Under the pieces are notes generated by a model that was given only the letters and a program-made list of their open reading frames with translations, did no database searches and was not told the origin of the DNA. DNA of 64,000 nucleotides from Saccharothrix saharensis (GTDB lineage: Bacteria; Actinomycetota; Actinomycetes; Mycobacteriales; Pseudonocardiaceae). The translations under genes and the position numbers were made by a program. Shown one piece after another: positions 33,196 through 42,660 of this stretch. Numbering within the stretch: position 1 is the stretch's first letter; every line of letters begins with the position of its first letter. Location: NCBI RefSeq assembly GCF_006716745.1, contig NZ_VFPP01000001.1:7079386-7143385 (forward strand). The letters are read 5' to 3'.

Positions 33196-34545
33196 GTGAA
33201 CGAGGGAGGCCTGTTCGACGACGGCTTGTTCGGCGTCGACCCGGAGGAGAAGGCGGCGCGCATCGCCGCCAACGCGCCGCTGGCCGTGCGGATGCGCCCG
33301 CGCACCCTGGACGAGGTGGTCGGGCAGGACCACCTGCTCGGGCCGGGCGCGCCGCTGCGCAGGCTGGTGGAGGGCTCGTCGCCCGCCTCGGTCATGCTCT
33401 ACGGCCCGCCGGGCACCGGCAAGACCACGCTGGCCACGCTCGTCTCGCAGGCCACCGGCCGGCGGTTCGCGGCGCTGTCGGCGCTGTCCGCGGGTGTGAA
33501 GGAGGTGCGCGCGGTCATCGAGGAGGCGCGTCGCCGCCTGGTCCGCTCCGGCGAGGCGACCGTGCTGTTCATCGACGAGGTGCACCGGTTCTCCAAGACC
33601 CAGCAGGACGCGCTGCTGGGCGCGGTCGAGGACCGGATCGTGCTGCTGGTCGCGGCCACCACGGAGAACCCGTTCTTCTCCGTCGTCTCGCCGCTGCTGT
33701 CCCGCTCGCTGGTGCTGCAACTGCGCCCGTTGACCGACGACGCGGTGCGCGTCCTGGTGCGGCGCGCGGTGCGGGACGAACGCGGCCTCGGTGGCGCGAT
33801 CACCGTCGAGCAGGACGCCGAGGACCACCTCGTGCGGCTGGCCGGGGGTGACGCCCGGCGCGCGTTGACCGCGTTGGAGGCCGCGGCGGACGCGGTCGGC
33901 GACGGCGGCGCGCTCGACCTGGCGACGCTGGAGGCGACGGTCGACAGGGCGGCCGTGCGCTACGACCGGCAGGGCGACCAGCACTACGACGTGACCAGCG
34001 CGTTCATCAAGTCGATCCGCGGTTCGGACGTGGACGCGGCGCTGCACTACCTGGCCCGGATGATCGAGGCGGGGGAGGACCCGAGGTTCATCGCGCGCCG
34101 GCTCGTGATCCACGCCAGCGAGGACGTCGGCATGGCCGACCCGACCGCGTTGCAGACGTGCGTGGCGGCGGCGCAGGCGGTGCAGCTCATCGGCCTGCCC
34201 GAGTGCGCGCTGAACCTGGCCCAGGCCACCGTCCACCTGGCGACCGCGCCGAAGTCGAACGCCGTCACGACCGCGATCGGCGAGGCCATGGCGGACGTGC
34301 GCAAGGGTGCGATCGGCTCGGTGCCCGCGCACCTGCGCGACGGCCACTACGCGGGCGCGGCCAAGCTCGGCAACGCCCAGGGCTACCGCTACCCGCACGA
34401 CGTGCCGGAGGGCGTGCTGACCCAGCAGTACCCGCCGGACGACCTGGTCGGCCGCGACTACTACCAGCCGACGGGCCGGGGTGGCGAGCGCGTGATCGCC
34501 GAACGCCTGCCCAAGCTGCGCAGGGTCGTCCGCGGCCAGGAGTAA
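33196..34545 (+). CDS. rarA: Replication-associated recombination protein A (RarA/MgsA)
   Basis: The 449-residue AAA+ ATPase has [18 protein letters not shown], Walker [11 protein letters not shown], Walker [20 protein letters not shown], sensor 1 ATTENP, the arginine-finger region SPLLSRS and the RarA C-terminal tetramerisation domain ([37 protein letters not shown]). It acts at stalled replication forks. The GTG at 33196 has no ribosome site; a TACAGT -10-like hexamer ends seven bases before it, which implies a leaderless transcript. Confidence 0.9.
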   Translation: MNEGGLFDDGLFGVDPEEKAARIAANAPLAVRMRPRTLDEVVGQDHLLGPGAPLRRLVEGSSPASVMLYGPPGTGKTTLATLVSQATGRRFAALSALSAGVKEVRAVIEEARRRLVRSGEATVLFIDEVHRFSKTQQDALLGAVEDRIVLLVAATTENPFFSVVSPLLSRSLVLQLRPLTDDAVRVLVRRAVRDERGLGGAITVEQDAEDHLVRLAGGDARRALTALEAAADAVGDGGALDLATLEATVDRAAVRYDRQGDQHYDVTSAFIKSIRGSDVDAALHYLARMIEAGEDPRFIARRLVIHASEDVGMADPTALQTCVAAAQAVQLIGLPECALNLAQATVHLATAPKSNAVTTAIGEAMADVRKGAIGSVPAHLRDGHYAGAAKLGNAQGYRYPHDVPEGVLTQQYPPDDLVGRDYYQPTGRGGERVIAERLPKLRRVVRGQE

Positions 34546-34586
34546 ATCCATTTCCGATCCTGCCGCGTTCTGACACGGTATGGCCC

Positions 34587-35315
34587 GTGACGGACGCACC
34601 CCTGAACGGCCACGCCCTGCTCGACTTCAACACGCCGCTCTCGGACGCCAAGGCGTACGACCTGATCAACGGCCTGCGGCTGCGGCCGGGGGACCGGATC
34701 GCCGACTACGGGTGCGGCTGGGCGGAACTGCTGCTGCGGGCGGTCGAGCACCAGGCCGGGGTGACGGGGGTCGGCGTGGACAGCGACGACTACGCCATCA
34801 CGCGCGGCCGGGGGAACGTGCAGGCGAGGGGGTTGACGTCCCGCGTCACCCTCGACCTCGCCGACGTCACCGGGTGGGACGCCGAGCCCGCGGACGTGAC
34901 GATCTCCATCGGCGCGTCCCACGCCTGGGGCGGCACGAGGGCCACCCTGGAAGCCATGCACGCCCGCACCCGCCCCGGCGGCACCCTGCTGCTCGGTGAC
35001 GGTTTCTGGGAGCGCTCGCCCGGCCCGCGGGCGCTGGAGGTCTTCGGCGACGGGGAGTTCGGCACCCTGGACGAGCTGGTCGACCTGGCCCTGGGCCGCG
35101 GTTATCGCCTGCTCGCCGTCACCACGGCCAGCCTGGACGAGTGGGACAGCTTCGAGTCCCGCTGGTGCGCGTCCCGGGAGCGCTGGCTGCTGGAGCACCC
35201 CGACCACCCGGAAGCCGCCGAGGTCCGCGCGATCGTCGACGACCACCGCGACGGCTGGCTCAAGGGCTACCGCGGCGAGTTCGGCCTGGCCTACCTGACC
35301 CTGGCCCGCCCCTAG
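34587..35315 (+). CDS. SAM-dependent class I methyltransferase
   Basis: The 242-residue protein has the Rossmann-type SAM site GDRIADYGCGWAELLLRAVE (motif I, about 35-54), an acidic strand end VGVDSDDYAI (about 66) and GGTLLLGDGFWERS (motif III, about 131). It starts with GTG and has no clear ribosome site. The substrate is unknown. It ends at a bidirectional terminator facing the siderophore operon. Confidence 0.78.
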   Translation: MTDAPLNGHALLDFNTPLSDAKAYDLINGLRLRPGDRIADYGCGWAELLLRAVEHQAGVTGVGVDSDDYAITRGRGNVQARGLTSRVTLDLADVTGWDAEPADVTISIGASHAWGGTRATLEAMHARTRPGGTLLLGDGFWERSPGPRALEVFGDGEFGTLDELVDLALGRGYRLLAVTTASLDEWDSFESRWCASRERWLLEHPDHPEAAEVRAIVDDHRDGWLKGYRGEFGLAYLTLARP

Positions 35316-35321
35316 GACCCC

Positions 35322-35360
35322 GGCCGCCTCGCCCGGTCGGGGATACCGGACGAGGCGGCC
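35322..35360. terminator. Bidirectional hairpin terminator
   Basis: GGCCGCCTCG and CGAGGCGGCC form a perfect 10-bp stem with an inner complementary CCGGT-ACCGG pair, between the convergent methyltransferase and siderophore operon ends. It can serve both strands. Confidence 0.7.
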
Positions 35361-35366
35361 GATCCG

Positions 35367-37112
35367 TCACCAGCCGTCCGGCGGCGGCACCGGGGTCACG
35401 TGGTGCAGCGGGTTGGGCAGCGTGCCCGTCGTCGGCACCGGGGGGCGGGCGGCCAGGTCCCGGTAGCCCAGGGTGAGGCGGTAGCCGTTGAGCGGGTAGC
35501 GCAGGAACTCCGGCGCGGTGAGCGAGCCGGCGTCCACCCGGTCGGCCAGGTCGGGGAAGCGGACCCGGTAGGCGTCGACCTCGCCCCGGACCATGCCCCA
35601 GAAGCGGTCGTGGTCCAGTGGCAGCAGGGTCGACAGGGGGCGGAACACGCCGACCAGCAGGGCGTCCACGATGTACTGGCGCAGGACCGGCCACGGCTTG
35701 CGCGGCAGCACCGGGTCGTGGGCGTCCGGTTCCGGGCCGCGGGCGGGCACCCGGTCCACGGACACGTTCACGTCGTCCACCAGGTCGAACAGGGCGACGC
35801 GGACCGGCACGTTCTCGTCGTCGGTGATCACGACGACGTTCTCGCCGTGCGGGTTGAACGTGATCCCGTACGTGTACAGCACGTGCAGCAGCGGCCGGAA
35901 CAGGACGCGGAGCAGCGCCGCGAACCACTCCGCCGGGTCGGTCCGACCCACGTACTCCAGCACCAGCGGCCGTCCGGACCGGTCCACGTGCAGCAGGGCG
36001 GCCAACGACCACGAGCGCTCACCGGGGCGCAGCACCACCGGCTCGCGCCAGATGCAGCCCATCGTCTCCAGCCACTGGTACGGCACCGCGCCGGCCCGTG
36101 ACAACAGCGGGTGCCGCACGGTCACCGACGCGACCTCGCCCAGCAGTCGCGTGCCCCACTCGCCGATCAGCTTGTCCGACTCCCACAGCCCCGCGAGCCA
36201 CTGCGTCACGACCGGCGCGGCCTGCGTGCAGTGCGGCGGGATGCCCCGGTACACCGACGTGTTCAGCACCTTCAACGGCAGCTTGACCTGGTAGCGCTCC
36301 GGCGCGTCCACGTTGACCATGGTCCGGACCGCCTGGGTCGGCAGGTACCAGTCCGGCGCCTCGCCCAGCTCCACGATCCGGCCGGTGGCCGACTCCGGCG
36401 CCCACAACGTGCGCACGACGTGGTCGAGCTGCCACGGGTGCACGGGCAGCCACACGTAGGCCGCCGGGTCGACGCCCGCCTCCTGCAACGTCTCGGTGAA
36501 CCGCTCCACGGTCATCGGGTCCAGCTCGTGCGCCCGCACGCCGTCCTCGGACAGCGAGGACGTGCCGCGGAACTCCGCGAGCCCCCGGTGCACGGCCAGC
36601 CACGGCAGCCGCACGGGCGTGCGCACCTCGGGGCTGTGCCGCGCCAGGTCGTCGGCCGAGAACCCGACCCGGCCCTTGTTCGCGATCAGCCACGGGTGCC
36701 CGGTCAGGTGCCCGTCCAGCTCCGCCCTCGGCAACGACACCAGGTCCGCGGCCGGCCGCGCGGTCGCCGCCAGCGCCACGTCGGCGGCCAGGGTCGCGGT
36801 CACCTCGGCCAGGAAACCGGCGGTCGTGGCCGGGTCCACCCGCAGGAACCGCAACGCGTCCACCACGAACAGCCGCACGTCGTCGCACGGTTCCACGACG
36901 TCGTCGCCGAGGATCCCGGCCGCCGCCCGGCGCACCGACCCCGGCTCCACCCGCCACCCGCCGAACGCCGTCCGCGTGGCCGAGAACGCGTACACCGCGT
37001 CGTCGAACCGCAGCTCGTAGCCCCCGGTGGGGGTGAGCAGCCCTTCGAAGCACAGCTCGCCGATCGCCTTGGCCAGCAACGCCGCCGAGCACTCGCGCCA
37101 CAGGTCAGTCAA
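35367..37112 (-). CDS. NIS siderophore synthetase (IucA/IucC family, RhbF/IucC-like position)
   Basis: The 581-residue protein has IucA/IucC signatures: GHPWLIANKGRVGFS (about 135-150), LPVHPWQLDHVV, the nucleotide-site VKLPLKVLNTSVYRGIP, FNPHGENVVVI (about 410) and a C-terminal FhuF-like tail (RYPLNGYRLTLGYRDLA). NIS synthetases couple carboxylates such as citrate to amines or hydroxamates using ATP. It is the last gene of the operon. The TTG start lies eight bases inside the monooxygenase gene. It is probably the second condensation step, joining a hydroxylated acyl-diamine to the citrate half-product. Confidence 0.85.
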   Translation of the reverse strand: MTDLWRECSAALLAKAIGELCFEGLLTPTGGYELRFDDAVYAFSATRTAFGGWRVEPGSVRRAAAGILGDDVVEPCDDVRLFVVDALRFLRVDPATTAGFLAEVTATLAADVALAATARPAADLVSLPRAELDGHLTGHPWLIANKGRVGFSADDLARHSPEVRTPVRLPWLAVHRGLAEFRGTSSLSEDGVRAHELDPMTVERFTETLQEAGVDPAAYVWLPVHPWQLDHVVRTLWAPESATGRIVELGEAPDWYLPTQAVRTMVNVDAPERYQVKLPLKVLNTSVYRGIPPHCTQAAPVVTQWLAGLWESDKLIGEWGTRLLGEVASVTVRHPLLSRAGAVPYQWLETMGCIWREPVVLRPGERSWSLAALLHVDRSGRPLVLEYVGRTDPAEWFAALLRVLFRPLLHVLYTYGITFNPHGENVVVITDDENVPVRVALFDLVDDVNVSVDRVPARGPEPDAHDPVLPRKPWPVLRQYIVDALLVGVFRPLSTLLPLDHDRFWGMVRGEVDAYRVRFPDLADRVDAGSLTAPEFLRYPLNGYRLTLGYRDLAARPPVPTTGTLPNPLHHVTPVPPPDGW

Positions 37113-38388
37113 GGTCGTCTCCAGGTCGCCCGGCGTCCCCGGGGGCGCCGAAGCTGGTGTAGGCGGTGTGCTCCGGCAGGCGGTAGACCTCGCGGCCGGT
37201 CACCGCGTTGACGATGGTCGCGTTGCGCACCGCGCCGATGCCCAGGTCGGGCGCGGCCACGCCGTGGCTGTGCAGGTCGGCGTTGGCCACGAACACCCGG
37301 CCGGTGACCGAGGGGTCCAGCGAGATCGAGTGGTCGAGCGCGACGACGTACCGGCCCTCGGCGTCGCGGTGGACGAACGGCTCCAGCGGTTGCAGGAACG
37401 GCGTCGGCGCCTGGCGGTACCCGGTGGCCGCCACGACCAGGTCGGTGCGGTGCCGGAACGTGCGGCCGGTGTCCCGGTGCGCGCACTCCAGCACCACCTC
37501 CGGACCGGTGGCCGACGACGACACCACCGTCACGCCGGGCCGCAGCTCGACCGGCGCGAGCCCGTGCTCCCACTCCCGCCGGTACAGCAGGTCGTGCAGC
37601 TCCTCCAGCGTCTCCGCCGAGATCGCCCGGTAGTGCCGCCAGTGCTCGGCGCGCACCGCGTCCCGCCGGTCCTGCGGCAACGAGTGGAAGTGCCGCACGT
37701 ACGAGGGCGTGGTCATCTCCAGCACCAGCTTCGTGTAGTCCAGCGGCGCGAACACCGGCGTGCGGGTCAGCCACGTGACCGCCGGGCCGCCGTCGAGGTT
37801 GCGCCGCAGCAGGTCCCGCACGATCTCCGCACCCGACTGGCCCGACCCCACCACGGTCACCCGGTCGGCGGCGAGCGCCCGGTGCAGGTAGTCGGAGCTG
37901 TGCACGAGCCGGTCGCCCAGGCCCGCCAGCGCGGGCGGCACGGCCGGCGTGGTGCCCACCCCGAGCACCAGGTGCCGCGCGTCCACCGAGAACCCCGGGC
38001 CCGACACGGCGAACCGGTCGTCCTCCCACCGCACGGACGTCACCGCGTGCGAGAACCGCACCGGCAGCCGTGCCGCCGCCCACCTCAGGTAGTCCTCGTA
38101 CTCGCGCCGGGTCGGGTGGAACCTCTCCCGCACGTAGAACGGGTACAGCCGGTCCGCGTCCCGCAGGTAGGCCAGGAACGACAGCGGGTGCGTCGGGTCG
38201 ACCAACGTCACCAGGTCGGCCAGGAAGCTCACCTGGAGCACCGCGTCGCCGAACATCACCCCGCTGTGCCAGCGCAGCTCCGGTCGCGCCTCCAGCACCA
38301 CGACGTCCAGGTCGTCGACGGTGGACGCCAGCGCGGCCAGCCCCAGGTTGAACGGGCCGCAGCCGATCGCCACGACGTCGGCGGTCAC
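37105..38388 (-). CDS. Lysine/ornithine/diamine N-monooxygenase (IucD/RhbE/DesB family)
   Basis: The 427-residue flavoprotein has an FAD site IGCGPFNLGLAALAS (about 7-21), LRWHSGVMFGDAVLQVSFLADLVTL (substrate and FAD contacts), an NADPH site VVGSGQSGAEIVRDLL (about 176-191) and an ATGYRQ motif (about 321-326). It N-hydroxylates the terminal amine of a diamine or basic amino acid, making the hydroxamate precursor. Its GTG overlaps the acetyltransferase stop (GTGA). In this operon the substrate is probably the diamine made by the decarboxylase. Confidence 0.9.
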   Translation of the reverse strand: MTADVVAIGCGPFNLGLAALASTVDDLDVVVLEARPELRWHSGVMFGDAVLQVSFLADLVTLVDPTHPLSFLAYLRDADRLYPFYVRERFHPTRREYEDYLRWAAARLPVRFSHAVTSVRWEDDRFAVSGPGFSVDARHLVLGVGTTPAVPPALAGLGDRLVHSSDYLHRALAADRVTVVGSGQSGAEIVRDLLRRNLDGGPAVTWLTRTPVFAPLDYTKLVLEMTTPSYVRHFHSLPQDRRDAVRAEHWRHYRAISAETLEELHDLLYRREWEHGLAPVELRPGVTVVSSSATGPEVVLECAHRDTGRTFRHRTDLVVAATGYRQAPTPFLQPLEPFVHRDAEGRYVVALDHSISLDPSVTGRVFVANADLHSHGVAAPDLGIGAVRNATIVNAVTGREVYRLPEHTAYTSFGAPGDAGRPGDDLD

Positions 38389-38966
38389 CGCGTCCGCACC
38401 ATGAGCAACGCGACCTTGTCCGGCAGCAGCACCTCGCCCACCGGCTCGAACCCGCCCGCGGTGAACGACGCGATGGCCCGCCGGTTGCGCACGTCCGGCT
38501 CCAGCAGCACCCGCGTGCACCGCGGGTCGCCGTCGAACAACGCCTCGGTCAGCACCGGCAGCAGCCGGCGCACCAGCCCCTGGTCGGTCATGCCCAGCTC
38601 GCCCACGGCGACGTGCAGCCCGAGGTCGTGCGGCCGGGCCGGGTAGACCCGCGCGACCACGTCCCGCGCCGCCCGGTACACCTCCAGGTAGATCACCGGG
38701 TCGTCGTCGCCGCGGCTCACCAGCACCGGCAGCGAGTGCCGCCCGGACACCTGCCGGCGCAGCTCCTCCTCCCACCGCTCGCGCGGCCACGCCTGGTGCC
38801 AGAACGCGACCACGTGCGGCGCCTGCATCCAGCGGTGCACGAGGTCCAGGTCACGGGTGTCGGGGTCGGCCGCGCGGGCGTGCCAGCCGTCGCCGAGGAC
38901 CGGCAGCGGCGGACCGGGCACGCCGGACAGGTCGTCGGTCGGCCGGTAGGCGTCGAGGTGGGTCAC
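38385..38966 (-). CDS. Siderophore hydroxylamine acetyltransferase (IucB/RhbD type)
   Basis: The 193-residue GNAT protein has the siderophore-acyltransferase layout: DLDLVHRWMQAPHVVAFWHQAWP near residue 40 (W-M-x-x-x-H-V-x-x-F-W), LVSRGDDDPVIYLEVYRAARD and a C-terminal VLLEPDVRNRRAIASFTAGGF. It acylates the hydroxylamine from the monooxygenase to a hydroxamate using acetyl- or another acyl-CoA. Both ends overlap neighbouring genes by GTGA. Confidence 0.85.
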   Translation of the reverse strand: MTHLDAYRPTDDLSGVPGPPLPVLGDGWHARAADPDTRDLDLVHRWMQAPHVVAFWHQAWPRERWEEELRRQVSGRHSLPVLVSRGDDDPVIYLEVYRAARDVVARVYPARPHDLGLHVAVGELGMTDQGLVRRLLPVLTEALFDGDPRCTRVLLEPDVRNRRAIASFTAGGFEPVGEVLLPDKVALLMVRTR

Positions 38967-40618
38967 CGGGCGCACCTGCCCTCCCGCAGCGGGTTGGGCG
39001 CGTCGAAGTAGACCGACTGCGCGTCCAGCGGCGCCAGCACCTCGTCGATGCCCCCCAGCCTGGTCAGCAGGTTCGCCTTGCACGGCAGCACGTCCGCCTC
39101 CAGCCAGCGCCGGGCCAACCGGTCGCCGTCCGGGCCCGCCTCGGCCAGCGCGGGCAGCGCCGCCTCCAACCGGGACGCCAGCACGCCCAGCAGGTCCCGT
39201 TCGTCGGCCAGCCCCTCCACGCCGATGCAGCCGATCACCGCCAACGCCTGGTTGCGCAGCAGGTAGTAGGTGAGCCGGTCGTCCACGACCGCGTCGTCCA
39301 CCACGGCCAGCGTCGACTGCTCGACGCCCAGCCGCTCCAGCACCCGCGGCAGGTGCGAGGCCGCCAGGTAGTAGCCCTGGTTGTCCCGGTAGCGCCCGCC
39401 GACGACCCGACCCGCCGGGTCCAGCCGCACCAGCGTGTTCTGCTGGTGCGCCTCCAGCCCGATGCCGGTCTCCGCGTACAGGCGCAGCATCGGCACCAGC
39501 ACCCGGTCGGTGTAGTCGGCGACCCACTCGGCCGCGTTCAACCGCAGCACCAGCTCGCCCAGCAGGGAACGCCCGATGCCCGGCCGCGGCGCGACCATCC
39601 CGGCCAGGCAGCGCGAGTCGCCGATGTCCCCGGGCACCTCGCGCACGGCCACGTCCAGCCCGGTGACCTCGCCGCCCTCGTCCACCGCGAGCCACGCCGG
39701 GTCGCGCACGACGCTGAACTCCGGGTGCGCCTTCTCCGTGCCCGCCGCGTAGCCCGACTCCAGCAGCAGGTGGACCTCCGAGCCGCGGCGCAGCTCGGTC
39801 GACGTCGACTCGCGCCGGGAGTTGGTGATCCGCAGGCCGAGCGACAGCTTCAGCATCACCGGCGCGCCGGTCCGGTACACCGTGCGCAGGCTCGACGTCG
39901 GCGACCACGCCGGCCCGAACTCGCCCAGCGGCTCCAGCAGCCCGCGCGAGATCAACGACGCGATCCGCGGCCTGGTCAGCAGGTCGTGCGCCTGCCACGG
40001 GTGCGCGGGCACGAGCACCCGGCCCGGCTCGGGACCGCGCCCGGCCAGCGTGGACAGCACCGTCACCGCGTCCGGCCCGGACACCGACCCGTGCGACACG
40101 ACCTCCTCGGCCGCGGAGAACCAGAACAGCGGGAACGACCCGCGCAGCTCCGGCGCGTACCGGGCGTTGTCGGCGTCGGACAGGCCGTCCCGGCTCTTGG
40201 GCGCGGGGTGGTGCAGGTGCCCGAGCATCAACCGCTGCTCGCTGTCCAGGAACCGGTCCGCCGGCCCCACGGGCGCACGGCGGCGGTGCTCCACGAACCC
40301 GGCCACCCGCCGCACCGACTCGGCCGTGCGCTCCACCAGGTCGGCGGTCGCACCACCCAGGTGCGCCCCGACGAGCGCCACCGCGACCACCGGGTCGGCC
40401 GGCCCGCCCGCCAACGTCACGGGCCCGAACCGGTGCCGCCCGGTGGGGGAGGCGTACCGCACGTCCGCCTCGAGCGGCAGCCCGAGCACGTCGACCCGCA
40501 CCCGGCCGCCCGGGTCCACCGGCACGTTCCGCTCCCGCACCCAACAGCGCAGCAACGCCTCCAAGTGCGCGTGTTCCGCGGTCGACCGCGGGTCGCCTTC
40601 CAGCGGATCCGGGCTCAT
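38963..40618 (-). CDS. NIS siderophore synthetase (IucA/RhbC-like position)
   Basis: The 551-residue protein has LGHLHHPAPKSRDGLSD (about 130), VPAHPWQAHDLL, MLKLSLGLRITNSRRES (about 270) and GLEAHQQNTLVRLDP (about 390), the H-x-Q-N motif of citrate-type NIS synthetases. It probably makes the first amide between citrate and the acylated diamine. The ATG overlaps the decarboxylase stop (ATGA) and its end overlaps the acetyltransferase start (GTGA). Having two synthetases suggests an asymmetric or stepwise assembly as in aerobactin and rhizobactin 1021, rather than the single-synthetase desferrioxamine route. Confidence 0.85.
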   Translation of the reverse strand: MSPDPLEGDPRSTAEHAHLEALLRCWVRERNVPVDPGGRVRVDVLGLPLEADVRYASPTGRHRFGPVTLAGGPADPVVAVALVGAHLGGATADLVERTAESVRRVAGFVEHRRRAPVGPADRFLDSEQRLMLGHLHHPAPKSRDGLSDADNARYAPELRGSFPLFWFSAAEEVVSHGSVSGPDAVTVLSTLAGRGPEPGRVLVPAHPWQAHDLLTRPRIASLISRGLLEPLGEFGPAWSPTSSLRTVYRTGAPVMLKLSLGLRITNSRRESTSTELRRGSEVHLLLESGYAAGTEKAHPEFSVVRDPAWLAVDEGGEVTGLDVAVREVPGDIGDSRCLAGMVAPRPGIGRSLLGELVLRLNAAEWVADYTDRVLVPMLRLYAETGIGLEAHQQNTLVRLDPAGRVVGGRYRDNQGYYLAASHLPRVLERLGVEQSTLAVVDDAVVDDRLTYYLLRNQALAVIGCIGVEGLADERDLLGVLASRLEAALPALAEAGPDGDRLARRWLEADVLPCKANLLTRLGGIDEVLAPLDAQSVYFDAPNPLREGRCAR

Positions 40619-41997
40619 GCCGCTCCCTTCACGAGTCGTTCGGCGGCGGAACCGGCTTCGCGGACCAGGGCCAGCAGGGTCACCAGGTCCGCCTCCCGGG
40701 CGTTCGGGTTGAGCAGGGTCAGCTTCAGGCACGTCGCCTTGTCCACCACGGTCCGGCCGATCAGCGCCGCCCCCGCCCGCAGCAACGCCCGGCGCAGGCG
40801 CGCGTTCACCTCGTCGGCCAGCGACCGGTCGGCCGGCCGGTAGCGGAACACCACGGTGGTCAGCGTGGCCCCGCCGACCAGCTCGAACGACGGGTCGGCG
40901 GCGATCAGCGCGGCCGCGTGCCCGGCCAGCTCGTGGCACCGGTCCACCAGCGCGCCCAACCCGGCCCGGCCCAGCGCGAGCAGCGTCGCGGCCACCTTCA
41001 CCGCGTCCGGCCGACGCGTGGTCTGCAACGACCGGCCGAGCGCGCCGTCGTAGCCCGCGGCCCGGTCGTCCTCGGGGTTGAGGTAGGCCACCGACCGCTC
41101 CAGCGGCCCGAACAGCGCCGCCGACCGCACCAGCAGCACGCTCGCCGCGGCCGGCTGCCAGCCGATCTTGTGCAGGTCCGCGGTCACCGAGTCGGCCAGC
41201 GCCAGCCCGTCCACCAGCCCGGCGAGCTTCGCCGAGAACAGCGCGCCGAAGCCGTAGGCGGCGTCCACGTGCAGCCACGCGCCGTGCTCGCGGGCCAGCG
41301 CGGCCAGCTCCGGCAACGGGTCCACCGAGCCGAAGTCCGTGGTGCCCGCGGTCGCCACGACGGCCACCGGCGTGCCGCCCGCCCGCAGCATCGCCGCCAG
41401 CGCGTCCGGCCGCATCCGGCGGCGCGAGTCCACCGACACCGTGCGCACGGCCCGTTCGCCGATGCCCAGCACCGCGCACGCCCGCGCCACCGAGAAGTGC
41501 GCCAGCTCCGAGCAGAACACCACCGGGTCGGGCAGCGCGGACACGCCGTCGGACCGCACGTCCACGCCGAGGCGGGCCGCGGCCGCGTCCCGGGCCAGCA
41601 GCAGCGCGGTGAGGTTCGACAGCGTGCCGCCGGGGGTGAACACGCCGTCGGCGCCGGTGTCGAACCCGGCCAGCCGGGCCAGCGCCGCCACCACCCACCG
41701 CTCCACGGCCAGGGCGGCCGGCCCGGAGTCGTAGGTGTCCAGCGAGGCGTTGGACGCGCCGGCCAGCGCGTCCGCCGTCACGGCCACGGCCAGCGGCGGC
41801 GGTTGCAGGTGGGCCGCGGCGAACGGGCTGGTCAGGTCGATCCCGCCGTCGGTGAGCACGGTCGTGACGCGGGCCAGCGCGGCGTCGGCGCCGATGCCGT
41901 GCTCGGGCACCTCGCCCAGCACCCGGCGGGCGTGGGCCAGCACGTCGGCGGGCTCGCCCGGCGGTACCGGCCGGCCGGAGGGACTGACGGCGAACAC
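40615..41997 (-). CDS. PLP-dependent diamine-forming decarboxylase (DesA/RhbB family)
   Basis: The GTG start has GGAGG four bases upstream. The 460-residue group II decarboxylase has GVFTPGGTLSNLTALLLAR (phosphate loop), His167 in SELAHFSVA (ring stacking), Asp245 in HVDAAYGF (pyridine N contact) and the PLP lysine Lys277 in ADLHKIGW. It decarboxylates lysine, ornithine or 2,4-diaminobutyrate to cadaverine, putrescine or 1,3-diaminopropane; the sequence does not decide which. No DABA aminotransferase is encoded beside it, which favours lysine or ornithine. First gene of the siderophore operon, under an iron box. Confidence 0.85.
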   Translation of the reverse strand: MFAVSPSGRPVPPGEPADVLAHARRVLGEVPEHGIGADAALARVTTVLTDGGIDLTSPFAAAHLQPPPLAVAVTADALAGASNASLDTYDSGPAALAVERWVVAALARLAGFDTGADGVFTPGGTLSNLTALLLARDAAAARLGVDVRSDGVSALPDPVVFCSELAHFSVARACAVLGIGERAVRTVSVDSRRRMRPDALAAMLRAGGTPVAVVATAGTTDFGSVDPLPELAALAREHGAWLHVDAAYGFGALFSAKLAGLVDGLALADSVTADLHKIGWQPAAASVLLVRSAALFGPLERSVAYLNPEDDRAAGYDGALGRSLQTTRRPDAVKVAATLLALGRAGLGALVDRCHELAGHAAALIAADPSFELVGGATLTTVVFRYRPADRSLADEVNARLRRALLRAGAALIGRTVVDKATCLKLTLLNPNAREADLVTLLALVREAGSAAERLVKGAA

Positions 41998-42016
41998 GGC
42001 ACCTCCGGCATTCGAC

Positions 42017-42035
42017 TAAGGCTAGGCTTACCTCA
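42017..42035 (-). promoter_or_regulatory. IdeR/DmdR-type iron box of the siderophore operon
   Basis: The 19-mer TAAGGCTAGGCTTACCTCA matches 15 of 19 positions of the iron-box consensus and ends 20 bases from the GTG of the decarboxylase gene. IdeR with Fe2+ should block transcription of the five-gene operon when iron is sufficient. Confidence 0.8.
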
Positions 42036-42264
42036 TCTACTCGGCGTGGTGGTGTCAAGCCCTCCGTGACCATCCGTGGTGTGACGATCACTCGCGTGCC
42101 CACGCTAGCCGCCGCGACCACGATCGAATCGACGGCCAAATGGGGGGTCTTGCCCACCGTCCCACCACGTGGCACAGCCCTGCCCTGATCTCGTTCGGAG
42201 GCCTCGACGGGGTCGCGGTAACCTTGGCCACCACCTTGAGCCTTGCAATCCACCAGGAGGATCC

Positions 42265-42660
42265 GTGTCGCCAGGGCAGATCGCCGCGCTGGTCGCCGCC
42301 GGCGCGTTCGTGCTGCTTGTGCTCCTGCTGGCGATCCCGTTGATCAAGCTGGGCCGGACGCTGGACGAGGCCACCATCGCCATCCGCAAGGCGCACCAGA
42401 ACAGCGACCCGCTCTTCACCGGCGCGAACACGACGATCACGCACGTGAACGCGCAGTTGGAGCGGGTGGACGGGATCACCGCCAACGCCCGCGCGGTCAC
42501 CGGCAACGTCTCCGCGCTCACCTCGCTGTTCACCGCGACGCTGGGCGGGCCGCTGGTCAAGGCCGCGGCGCTGTCCTACGGCGTCAGCAAGGCCATCCGC
42601 GCCCGGCGCGCGGTCAAGGAAGCTCCCAGCAAGCACACTCGACGCAGGGGCAGGCGATGA
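42265..42660 (+). CDS. DUF948 family membrane protein
   Basis: The GTG follows AGGAGG. The 131-residue protein has one N-terminal membrane helix (about 5-25) followed by a long amphipathic helix with repeated hydrophobic spacing (LDEATIAIRKAH, NAQLERVDGITANARAV), as in DUF948 proteins of Gram-positive bacteria. It ends with a basic tail. Its place before DUF6167-type and alaS genes is conserved in actinomycetes. Function unknown. Confidence 0.8.
   Translation: MSPGQIAALVAAGAFVLLVLLLAIPLIKLGRTLDEATIAIRKAHQNSDPLFTGANTTITHVNAQLERVDGITANARAVTGNVSALTSLFTATLGGPLVKAAALSYGVSKAIRARRAVKEAPSKHTRRRGRR

Noticed and set aside
35007-35020. CebR-like site TGGGAGCGCTCGCC
   Set aside because: It lies inside the methyltransferase coding sequence and lacks dyad symmetry in the second half.
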